NCBI GenBank assembly: GCA_032821775.1 | Contig: JAVLRN010000002.1 | Coordinates: 4,340,001-4,404,000 of the forward strand | Source: Sanguinoderma infundibulare | Taxonomy: Eukaryota; Basidiomycota; Agaricomycetes; Polyporales; Polyporaceae | Direction: 5' to 3' | DNA: 64,000 bases | Part shown: positions 54,064-64,000 of the stretch, piece after piece | Layout: every line of letters begins with the position of its first letter | Position numbering within the stretch: the stretch's first letter is position 1 | Made by a program: the position numbers and the translations under genes | The notes under the pieces: model-generated | The model's input: the letters and a program-made list of their open reading frames with translations, nothing else | Told to the model about the DNA's origin: nothing | Databases searched by the model: none

Positions 54064-56268
54064 ATGACATACGACAACGCCGAGATCCTAGGCATCGCCC
54101 CACACCACCGCCCCTTCATTCAGAGAAGCTTCCACGGATTTTCTGGGTTAGCAAGGTCGTCGTTTCGTGAAAATAGAAATGTGTTCCTAACTTGGAGACT
54201 TTTCGCGATCATCTTTGATATACCCGGCGAAACTGCAACGTGTTGTCTGATCTTTGATGGATCATGGCGTGGCCGAACGCAATCTGGAGAAACTTCGAAG
54301 TACGCCGGTCCTCCCCGTCAACTCCTACCTGCGACATCGTTATCTACTGGACGCTTACTGTGCACGCGCACGCGCAGGAGCTGAGTTCTCTTCTTTGCTG
54401 TGATACTGAGAATGCCGCCTTCCATCGGACTTCTTCGACTCGGACGTTGTCGTAATCATTCAGTTCCGTGCACGTCGCGGAGTCTAGCTGCAGCGTGCCT
54501 CCCCTGGCCACATCTCATCCCATCTGCGACGTCTTGCGTCCCCATCGCGTCCATCCATATCTATCCAGTTTCCCCATCCTAATCTCCATCCCCATCCCTA
54601 ACGCCACATCGTGTTATGTGCTTCTGGCCTCCCGTCTACCAGGGTCTCGTCTATCCGCCAATGCGCGAACGCACGCTCGAGGCCGAGGCGTTCTGGCGCC
54701 GGCGTGCACGTACGAACGCTGCCTCAGAAGCACGCAGCACAAGGTTCCGCCAGCGAATCCGACCCAGCTCTTCCTCCTTCGCGCGCTGTGGCATTGTGGC
54801 TGCTTCCGCAGAAGCGGAAATCCCTGCTCACGATGAGGTCATTTCCGACACGGACACGGGAGCGCCTTATTCGTTGGCAGCATCGTGGATGCGCGCTGTA
54901 TCCCCGCCACGCCGCCCTCCGCTACAACGCGGCTCCGGTGGCCTAGGCCTCCCGCTACGAGTATCGCCTATCCCGCCATCGAATCGAGGACGAGCTTCGT
55001 TGATGCACGACGCGAACAGAGGATTCTGAGGCGGAAGCGCATGTAGCGGCGGCTGCGGCTAACGGAGAGGAGAGCTTCCCATACATGAGTACGTGTGCCT
55101 CGCCCTGTCGCGTTCCTGTGAAGTTCACCCCGTGTTCTGTGAACAGTTGGATATCCTTGCCAGCTCTTGGATGCCGCGCAGGCACTACCCAGTGCCGATG
55201 TGGCCAGCTGTGGGACATATGACACGGGGAAGGCATTCGCGGAATTTTGCGCGCCGGCGGGACGAGGAGCATGCAGAGAATCGGGCATCTCGCGTAAGTA
55301 CGGCATCTAAATCTGCATCTCGTTTCACGCATGTCCGATTCGCTGATTCCAGGGTTCTCGCTGTGTGGCCCAGGCCGCAGTCGCAGCAGCGTGCAATTGC
55401 AGTACTGCATCGTTATGGCAGGTCCACCATTCCCGACGTCAGCCCACTCGGCGAAGACCGCGTACATCCGATGGTGTCGTGTCGCTGCCATTCCCAGGGC
55501 GGTTCGCAGAGCGGCCAGAGCCTTCGCTTCGCGTCATTAAGCAAGAGAGCCGTAACCGGGACACATCTCGCTCAGGGCCCGCACGACCGTGCGACACTTC
55601 CGAGAAGTGGCCAGCGCAGATCGCTGGCTTCCCCCTTTCCCTAGTCCTTCTGCTGCCTTACCAATTCCAAGTTCGCTATTACTGCGCCCCTTATCTGGCC
55701 ACAAGGTCACCACGCACGAAGCCTGAGCTGGTCGCGGTGCGACGACTCCCGAGCCACGCGTTGTTGTGGTGTTTTGGTCGAATCGCGCGGGTATACGGTT
55801 ACGGCGGGGGTTGATGCGGCGACCGCCGTCTGGGTCGGTCGCGGACGGAAAGGGCAAAGGCGCTTAGTGCGCCTGCCCCGAAAAGGCGAACATGCGGCAG
55901 ACACGAGGCGGGGGACGGGTGTTCTAGAAGGCCGTGATTGGACGCCTCGGAGGAGCGGGTGAGTGCGAATGGCCGTTGTCCTCGTCTCGTTTACATCACC
56001 CATTGGTCGCATCCAACCCAAAAGGCGATTTCCAGGTCGCTCTGTGGCCGCGCCGTGCTCGCCACGCTCCCGGAGGCCTGCCCTTCCCACCCTAGAATTC
56101 CGTCTCGCGGGACGCGGATTCCAGCTTGTGTATGTGCGTGCCACACTCGCGGCATGCAGCCCCCGGTTCTGGGACGGGATGCACGGATGGGATCTGGCAG
56201 GGCGACTGCGCGGCAATTATCCTCCTCTCGCGTCTGATACGCTGATGGCAGCGAAGACCGATCTCTGA
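54064..56268 (+). CDS. Unresolved spliced locus
   Basis: Several protein-like segments occur on the plus strand: MTYDNAEILGIAPHHRPFIQ from 54064, MCFWPPVYQGLVYPPMRERT from 54616 (open for 137 codons), an acidic/Arg stretch near RYEYRLSRHRIEDELR around 54958, and a last frame ending FQLVYVRATLAACSPRFWDG ... MAAKTDL at 56268. Good GT-AG sites separate some of them. I could not chain them into one protein and do not know whether they are one gene or two. No family recognised. Confidence 0.3.
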
Positions 56269-56662
56269 GGCGCACGATCGTGACTGGCAGCGTTCCTTTG
56301 ATCATCGCTCGCGGACAGTCCAGATCCCGTCGCTTGAAAGCCTCTTCCTCGGTCCTGCCACAAACGTCTTTTCACACAAAGTATAAGTACCCCGGCTCGC
56401 CCTCGCAACCGCCCCGCCGTCTCCCAAGCACCCTGACCAGTTGCTGAGCCGTGCGCTGGAACCTTGTCCCCCTTGTCTCACTGACGTCGTGACCGTCGCC
56501 ACCTTTCCCGCGTCATCCTTCTCCGCTGTGTATATTTGTGTACCTCCCCGCCAGTCCTAAGGCACCTCTACCACCGCTCAAGCGCACCTGTCTCATAGCC
56601 TACCGCTTCCGCTTCACACACCAACCCGCCTTTACGACTACCGGCCAACCCGAACGCCAGAT

Positions 56663-58048
56663 ATGCCTTCGTATTTCCGTAGTCTCTTCGGTGGACACAG
56701 CTCCAAGTCCTCCTCGTCGCACAGTAGGTCGCACTCTCAGCCACCTGCCCCTGTCTACGCCGCCGCCCCTAGTACTCCCGCAACTGCAGCCACAGCCAGC
56801 ATGAGTAGAAGCTACAGTCACTCGGCACGCTCCAACACCCCCTCACCCCTCCGGTACGCCACGACGGACACACGGACCACGTATGGCTACGGTAGGGCCC
56901 CACCGGCGAGCCAGCCGCGTCCCGAGATGCGTCCCCAAGCTGCCCGGCGTGCGAGCTACAAGACGCCAGAGACCCGTAAGCAGCAGCCCTTATTCGCCAT
57001 CGCATGTTCGCGGCAACGCTAACCGACTCGCTTATTGCGTAAAAACGCGCCTTCTATCTGGCCGGCCCGTCCTGGTCTCTGTCGTCCTGCTGCCGTCCCC
57101 CTAATAGCTCGCGCAGCACTATACACACCCTCGGTGCCCTACGCGACACCGCCAAGCTCGCGATCGAACTCGAGCTCTTCGATTTACCCGGGCACGCCTG
57201 GGTCTCTTCCCCGGACCTCCAGCTCAGATGCGGGCCACGGCGGCATGCGTCCCCCTCTCCGCTCGAATCACACTTGGCACCCCTCGGGCACCACAGGCAG
57301 CTCGTCCTCCTGTAAGTCACTTTCCTGCAGATCCTTCACACCTCCCTCACAGGCAACCTGACCGAACTTCCCTCTCTTCCCCTCTCATGCAGACGGCTCC
57401 CGGGGCCGGACGAGCTCGCAAACCTCGCTCCTGCAGCAGACGCGAAGCACGACGCTGCACATGCACCCGCTCCTCGCGCACACGCGCCTGCACCGCGCGC
57501 CGATCACGTACGACGTGTCGTTCACGCCCTCGGCGCGCACCGTGATCGACCGCGCGACGCACTCGGCCATCCCCACCCACACGCTCTCCCAGCCCGCGAC
57601 GGACCCGCCGACGCCCGCCGGCGCGCGCCTCGTCCTCCGCTCGCACAAGTTTCCGTGGCCGGTCATCGTCTCCGCCTCGCACTCGTCCTCCTCCCCGTCC
57701 TCGGGCCGCCCACGGTTCACCGTCGGCCCGCCCTCGAGCCACGGGCACGGCAGCAGCAGCGGCGGCGGCGGCGGGTCGATCAGCAACCTGGACGTGCTCT
57801 ACGCGGTGCACAACACGCTCATGGTCCCCGTCACGCCCGAGGAGTGGGAGGCCCTCGGCCACGGCAGCAAGGCGCAGCAGAAGGTGACGCGCGCGTACGA
57901 GCGCCGCTGCACGCGCATGGGCGGCGGCTGGGAGGGCGGCGTGCGCCGGATCGACTGGCTCGGGGAGAAGACGTGGCTGATCGGCGTCGAGGTCGACAAG
58001 GCCGCCGGCCATGGCGGCGCGGGGAAGCTCGTCTTCGGGCGTGGGTGA
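56663..58048 (+). CDS. DUF6699-family protein, gene E
   Basis: Exons 56663-56975, 57108-57311 and 57393-58048 sum to 1173 nt (390 aa). The N-terminal half is Ser/Pro/Thr/Tyr-rich and disordered. The domain begins around LHRAPITYDVSFTP and has the classic family layout: PATDPPTPAGARLVLRSHKF, PWPVIVSAS, a Gly/Ser-rich insert, ISNLDVLYAVHNTLMVPVTPEEWEAL, KVTRAYERRC and GVRRIDWLGEKTWLIGVEV. It is the copy that best matches the family as I remember it, and it anchors the assignment of the others. No lesions. Confidence 0.85.
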
Positions 58049-59608
58049 ACGCGAGCGGGTGTCGCGCGCATTCGTGCGCAGAGGCTCGGCGATAGAGGGC
58101 TTCTCGTTCTCACTTTTCCCCTCCGCTTTCCCTCCCCCCCACTCCACACTCCCGCTGCTATCCGGCGGTCTCTGTCGCTCGGGCTGGTCCTCGGTTTCTG
58201 ACACGCCATATTTGGGTTCCACGTAACCGGGGAACCATGCATACGGCGAGGGCTGTATCCGTCTCCGCAGGCGCAGGCTCGCGCAGGTCGTCCCCGCTTT
58301 GGCCGCGACTGCCACGACCGGATGACCTTCACGGTGTGACGCTACCTTAGCGCGATAGCTCTTGTTGCTCTCGCCGCGGCTGCGACTGAACCAGCCGCGG
58401 TGCCGTCACCATTTGTCTTGCCCCTCCGCCATGCGGTCCCACGGACACGCATGCGTGTGTAGCGCGGCGCGCGGTGAGGCGGTCACGATGATATGACACT
58501 TACGGGATCACGTTCTGGACTCTCTCCCTCTTTCTTTTCTCTCTCTCTTGGGTTTTTGGCAGGTATGCGTGCCAGTTGTATTCGTGCGTGGTCGCGCAGA
58601 GTTTGGGTCTCGCGAACCATGTACAACCCGCGCCGGTCTGAGACCGGCCTTTTCTCCCGCCTTTCACCCGTTGTTGCTGCTCTCGGTCTCGCTGTCGTCC
58701 GTCTCATCGCTCTGTTTCACACCCATCCTTCCTTCCCCTGACCCTCGCTCATTGTTACGCCATGCATCTTGTGATGACTGCTACGACTCGATGATCGTTA
58801 TGACCGCGCATCTGTAGATTATCACCCGCATCCATCCCCATTTACCCCACGACGTGGACGTTGTAACATACACGACGGCATTGATTTGCTCAGTCCTACG
58901 CCCACATTTTATTGTGTAATAGCTTACGTTTAGACCTTCCATAGCAGCATTAGGCACCCCTTGTACTCTCGTGCAGGAACATATGCGATATATGCAATAT
59001 GATTTACCCCGCACCGTTTACCGCTCGCCGAGGACAGGTACTCGCCCACACATTGACGGCACTTTATGGCTTAGCGGGTTCTGATTGAGCCGCTTGCGGG
59101 TTGCCCCGAGGTGTCCAATTGTGCAGTACAAATAACGCAGCCGACACAACTAAGCTTTGATCCACGTTGTCTCGCGTACGGGGCGATTCGAGGGTGCAAG
59201 GGGAGGCGAGGGGCAATCCACACGTCAGAACTTCCAAGTCTCAAGTACGCCGCATTAGGCTAGGGTCCATAGAGACATGAGGTAGCTATGTCGTAATTAT
59301 GAAAAGGAAGGAAAGGGGCCACCCGAAGCCCTACAGGCACAAGTACCTCTGAACCTTGTGCCCACAACGCCAATCCCGTCCACGAGACCAGTCCAAACCG
59401 CCACGACCAATCCACGGGTTCCAGAAGACGACACAGACCGTACCAGCGAGCTCCAAGCCGACCTTGATTCCTTTTCTTCCGGACATAACGGCGCTACCCC
59501 CGAATTGGCTAACTCGTAACCACGATCCATACGCGAGCGGACCCGGCGTCGACCTGGGCCTCGCCTCCGTGAATCAACACGGGGCGACGCCGCGTCCGAC
59601 TCCACGTC
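58049..59608. other. Convergent intergenic region
   Basis: Between two convergent genes. An 89-codon plus-strand frame from 58548 and others are unsupported. Probably long 3' UTRs. Confidence 0.3.
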
Positions 59609-61477
59609 TCACTCGCAGCTGATACCGAGCTCGGGGAAGCTGTACGTCCCAGAGATCACTGCAGGGCATCCGTCTTTGCCATGCTTTGAGTTGCAATTCA
59701 CCCAGTCGTCCTCGTCATTGCAGCAACGGAGACAAAAGCGGTTCGACTTGGGCTCGATACTGGATGACGTCGTGTCGTCCATGCAGAAGAGGACATATTG
59801 AGCGGCGATTGGCGAGATGGCGGTCGCGTAGAATGTGAGTGGTGTGAAGATGAGGGACAGACATCACCGACGAGTGGACACGCGTAGTCGAGCCGGATAG
59901 ACCGAAATTGGGCGAGCCACGTGGAAGGGAGATCGGCGATCGCATGCGGGAAAGAAGTCGCATAGAGTAAAGCGGGGGAAGGTGGTGGAGACAGATTACG
60001 AGAGGAATTCATCGGAAAATTTGAGGGATATGTCGTACAAGAAATGGGGATGGGGATGAGCGAGTCTCGGCTCCAAAGAAGCATGAAATGTGGACGTACA
60101 GCTCGATGAAGCTCGCACCGCGCCCCCCGAACGTGCACATTGCGCCGCTCGGATGATGGATATCCATCTGGCCTCCGACATCCGACGGGTCGAAGTACGA
60201 CTTGGTCACGTCCATGCATCCGGTAACCTGTGTCGTGCTCCTTGTTAGCGCATCGTACGAGCAGAAAGAAGCCCTTCACATTCGGGCCAGATTTGGGAAG
60301 TAGCGCTCCCCAAATTTGCGCTCTAGGCCTCGGGGATGGCGAGCGCGATTTGTCACTCCGTACCCCAACTATGCCAATTGGCCGAACAGAATGGTACACA
60401 CCCAGACCGGCATTCGAATGCCGACGCTAAACAGGATTCTGGCTGGACCCAACCGAAGATCCTGTACTGGTCTGAGAATGGATCCTCGGTCTGTCAGAGA
60501 CAGGCGTTCCGAGTCCGGAAGTTGTATAACCCTCCCCTTACCTCGAAGTCAACGCGGTTGGAATAGGCAGCATGCTTCGTAGCCCCGACCGTCGCTTAGG
60601 AAGGTACGGGGCTCAGAAGCCCTGCTCGACATATAGCATTGCTGGTGGCATAATAGCTTCACATACGGAAAAGCTCCTACCAAGTGTGCACCGGAATGCA
60701 ACCGGTAGTCTGGACCGTAAGCATGCCCACAGGAGCTCCTCCGTACCGAGAAGATCACAACCGACCGATGCACGACACACCACACTCACGATAGCATTCG
60801 ACGCGAGAAGCGTGGCTCGAATGGGACAAAAACGGTACTGACCTGAATGAACTTCCCGTCGTCCGACCTCGCAACGTCCGCGGCGGTAATGAAACCGTCC
60901 GACATGAATTGCTGGCAATTTGGATCGCCGCTAGTCGGCGTGCAGAACGCGAGAGCGTCGCTCACGCCGTCCTCTATGTGTTCTGGTCACAGAACAACGC
61001 AAGAAGAGTAAGCTGGACGCGTGGAGCAACGGAGGACAGTATGCGCAGGGTGCGCGACTCACCACCCGGATGAGTAGGCATCATCAGCGCGAAGTTCCAG
61101 TCGTCCGTAATGTGCACAGTGGTTTCGTCGGGCGAGGGACCAGTAGGTGCGGGATCGGGTGAGAGGTCTGCGAGATCTGCGACATCCGGGACTTCGTCGT
61201 CGTCCCGACGGATAAGCGAAGGAGAGCGGTCCTTCCTGGGGCTGTTGAGTCTCCGTTTGCCGAGAGGCAGCGTAGACGAGGCCGCGTCGGGGATGCCGGC
61301 CTTCTTGAGACTTCCAGGGTTCATAGCGTTCGACAGGGAGGCAGCGTCTTGAGCTTTTGAGAAGTCCAGAGCGCTGAGTTGCTTTGGGTCCGACGCGAGA
61401 TTCTGAAGTTGACCAGCAACGCCAGACGCGAGGACGAGGAAGAGACCGGCGACGGTTGCCTTGCTGAAGATCGCCAT
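59609..61477 (-). CDS. Secreted cysteine-rich protein
   Basis: Exons 61477-61063, 60982-60843, 60227-60100 and 59759-59609 sum to 834 nt (277 aa) with matching phases. A clear signal peptide starts the protein (MAIFSKATVAGLFLVLASGVAG). A Ser/Asp-rich segment with a GKRR step (residues about 72-75, a possible Kex2 site) follows. The C-terminal 140 residues are cysteine-rich: FCTPTSGDPNCQQF, VTGCMDVTKSYFDP, GGQMDIHHPSGAMCTFGG and NRFCLRCCNDEDDWVNCNSK, ending GISCE. I remember similar secreted proteins of unknown function in Agaricomycetes but cannot name the family. The second and third introns (615 and 340 bp) are unusually long. Confidence 0.8.
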
Positions 61478-61577
61478 CGTTCAGAGGTAGATGCGTGAGC
61501 GCGAGGGCCGGGTGGGTTAGTAGTGTGAGTGAGAATAACGCGAGGAGGGGATTGGCGTCCATGTCGGACCCCGACGC

Positions 61578-61586
61578 TGCATATAA
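61578..61586 (-). promoter_or_regulatory. TATA-like element of the secreted protein gene
   Basis: CTTATATGC on the minus strand, about 100 bp upstream of the ATG at 61477. Confidence 0.45.
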
Positions 61587-61589
61587 GGG

Positions 61590-62364
61590 CCCCCAGTGAC
61601 GGGTGAAGGAGCGTCGGCCTTCTGTTTTCGTCACGATGTGCGCCCCGACGCTGTCCAAAAGCGATGGAGAAGCATCGTGGATATCGAAGACCGGGCGCGC
61701 TTCGCTTTATCTGGTCGCTTTGACGCTCGATCAGGAAAGATTGTGGCTGAGGAGGAAGGGACGGTATATTACAGTATCATAAGAGTGCAACGAGAGACCA
61801 CGACAGTAGAGAGCAGGAGACCAGGTAGAGACGTTTGAGAGAGGCACGAGAAGGGGGAGGGGCAAGCAGGGTAGAGGAGGAGAGCGGGGACAGGCGGGGA
61901 CTCCGAGAGCGAGGGGAGAGAAGACAACTTGATGATCGGAGAGCAGGTACGGCATCGAGCGCAGGGCAGCAAAGTTAATTTACACTACTTCCACTGAATA
62001 TTCCGAGCTAGCAGTACTACAGATAATGTTACAGTTCTTCGATTGACTTTGCGGTCCGCGTTCGTGTGCGTTCGTGTACAGCGACGCGTCCAGCGCATCA
62101 GAGGCAGAGAGCAAGTCCAGATACTGGAAGCACGCCGCTCTGCTGCTGGCACAGGGAGCGTTTTGTCCATGGAGCCAAGGGCCGAGGCAAGCGTCCAGAA
62201 ACATGGATATCGATCCACCAGATAGGTCGCTCCCAAGTGCGCAAGCCGAACAGCGTTCGGTGAAGGTTTGCACATTGGGATTCGCGGACAAGGTTGAGAT
62301 TGAGCCTGGGTCTTCACGGAAGCGGGCAGTGGTGTCAAGTTGACAGCTCGACGCGCATCGCGGC
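61590..62364. other. Intergenic stretch
   Basis: A GA-rich tract lies at 61.83-61.92 kb. No gene recognised between the secreted protein gene and DUF6699 gene F. Confidence 0.3.
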
Positions 62365-63117
62365 TCAGACGTGCGCGCGCAGATGGCAGTCGACGACAGC
62401 GACGCCATGCCGCACTGACCTCAGCGTGAAGCCGCCGAAGTACGGCTTCAGATCTATCAGTCTGCTCCGCGGCACGCCCCTCTGAGGCAAACTCGGGTGC
62501 GCAAAACCCATGGAGACCGCGACAGCCACCTCTTGCGGGGTAGCCTCGACAGTCGTCAGTGCCCTTATGAGCCCGTCGATGACCTCGAAGACCGTCAGCT
62601 GCGTCCCCCGGTTGTTGGCGATGTCAAAGCTCAAGGGGCCCATGTTGACATGCAGCACCCGCACCGGGTGATTGATGGCGGGCGCGTGCACCGCGTCGGA
62701 TGTGAGCGGCGCGCTCTGCCGGATGTCGAAGACGAGCGGTGGCCCGCGCACGTCCAGCACCGGGTGGAAGTCCTGCACACGCCCAGTGGGCTTGTCCGGG
62801 CTGTCTGGCGGGGTCATCAGACCATCTGCGGAGAGAACCTCTGTTCAGCACCTCATTCCGAGTCCGAAGCCGGCAACAGTAAACAGGAATGGGAAAACGG
62901 GCTGTGCCACGCTTGAAGACGTACATGCAATTGTGTGCCCGTGCGGCATCGCGTACGGAGCGTAAGCTCCGGGGTACGGCGTCATTGGGCTGACCGGCGT
63001 GTGCGGGCACGGTGGGAGGCCGCGAGCTCCGATACGGGGCGCATGTGTCGGCGTCGACGGGGGCTGCGAGCCGTCCGTCCAAGTGTTGTAGGCCGAGTTC
63101 GGGGTGTTCAAATACAT
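62365..63117 (-). CDS. DUF6699-family protein, gene F
   Basis: Exons 63117-62925 and 62825-62365 give 217 aa. The first exon is Pro/Thr/Tyr-rich. The domain reads HPVLDVRGPPLVFDIRQ, VLHVNMGPLSFDIANN, TQLTVFEVIDGLIRALTTV (the conserved Leu-Thr-Val helix), PQEVAVAVSMGF and RSRLIDLKPYFGGFTLRSV. It is shorter than genes A-E and more divergent, but the order of strands and the helix is the same. An upstream exon cannot be ruled out. Same exon layout (disordered first exon, domain in the last) as genes A and E. Confidence 0.78.
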
Positions 63118-64000
63118 GCTGTCACTGGGGCCTGGTCACACAGAAGGTATGTTGGAGATGGAGTAAGGCAGGGGTGTAACGAGGCGGAGGGGGGACGGAA
63201 GGCGTCGGTGGAGAGCGTCGGTGTGGGGCGGGGAGGGCGGGCGGCGGTCGGGTGTGGGGGGCCATGTCGGCCTGTTTCTGCGAATTTAACTCAGTCGCCG
63301 CTGTGTTTGTACACGTCGTTTGCACCCCGCCCTATCGCGCCCCCCGCCCTGTCGGGCGTCGGCAGTCGAGTCATATCAGCGGGACCGTGATGGAGAACCC
63401 CAAAGGAAGCCAGCGTGCCGTCATGAGATGAAGGCGCCAATCCGCTAATTGCCTTATCAAGAAAAGGGCGGGCCACCGACCGTTGATGTCTGCCTATCTG
63501 GGACAGATCGCGCCTTGTTGTTGCGGCGGGATTCCGCCCTATGCCCTGTCCTCGTGTGCATCTCCGCCCGAACGTGGGTTGTAGCATTAACACTAGTCTG
63601 CTTCTTTATCGTCGGGATGCCCGGAATGGCAGCGCCGAGCTCCTTGGATCCCGCCGACCAGCTCCCGAATCCCCACGCGCCGATGGACCCTTCTGGACTA
63701 CTGGAAGACATGCTGATGCGCCGTCGGTCCGGATGTGTAGGTCACCAAGTCGCTCTCGACGTGGCTTCCTTGCCACGCTGACAGGAGGTAGCCCAGAGAC
63801 AACGGAGGAAGTGCGTATACCAATCCCTGAGATGGGCAAAGTTTCAAGTTGTCTCCAGGACAGCACGACTGCAGCAGGGTCCATGAGCAAATTTGTGGTT
63901 AAGCTGGAAGTTAGAACGAGCCAAGTTCAAGGGAAATGAAGGGACTCAGAAGAGACGCATCGGCGATGACGCTCCCATGGAAGCACTAAGCGCCCGCCAA
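63118..64000. other. Window end, possible first exon of another gene
   Basis: Promoter region of gene F, then plus-strand frames from 63541 to 63939 with a plausible short segment (MPGMAAPSSLDPADQLPNPH from 63617). It may belong to a gene that continues outside the window. Confidence 0.25.

Noticed and set aside
57347..58315. 322-codon minus-strand frame
   Set aside because: Antisense of DUF6699 gene E, which has full splice and domain support.

Overview
The window looks like nuclear DNA of a basidiomycete fungus, most likely an Agaricomycete. Coding is split by many short GT-AG introns (mostly 50-80 bp), and the core genes are eukaryotic: an RCE1-type CAAX protease, KTI12, ribosomal protein P1 with an intron straight after its ATG, ribose-5-phosphate isomerase and the TFIIH subunit TFB5. 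There are several copies of a family I assign from memory to DUF6699, a domain I know mainly from mushroom-forming fungi. No bacterial operon, CRISPR array, rRNA or tRNA was seen. Exon models were joined by hand; most were checked by summing exon lengths to a whole number of codons.

Layout. 1-21 kb is mainly a normal gene region: RCE1 (partial), an unknown conserved-looking gene, a MYND zinc-finger gene with a 9-nt exon, an outlying C2H2-like gene, an unknown eight-exon gene, a secreted proline-rich repeat protein, a broken MYND relic, KTI12, RPP1, RKI1 and TFB5. 21.24-49.31 kb is one large imperfect inverted repeat: two arms of about 10.2 and 10.9 kb around a loop of about 7 kb. Each arm carries, from outside to inside, a decayed gene, DUF6699 gene A, an unknown spliced gene, DUF6699 gene B and a C2H2-like gene. 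The loop carries two more DUF6699 genes (C, D), a MITE and a Glu/Gln-rich gene. 49.3-64 kb holds a large F-box protein, an unresolved spliced locus, two further DUF6699 genes (E, F) and a secreted cysteine-rich protein.

The main discovery region is the inverted repeat. Divergence is patchy: gene A is the same protein in both arms, while the C2H2 pair differs at 19 residues of about 245. The right arm carries a 697-bp TA-flanked MITE exactly where the left arm keeps the empty site. The inner break of the repeat falls where an upstream block shared by all three C2H2 genes ends, including the one 20 kb away at 8-9 kb. A frameshifted copy of one exon of the loop gene lies in an intron at 9.7 kb. 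Either this is a young, gene-converting palindromic locus of lineage-specific genes, or two haplotypes of a dikaryon were joined head to head by assembly. The sequence alone cannot decide between them.
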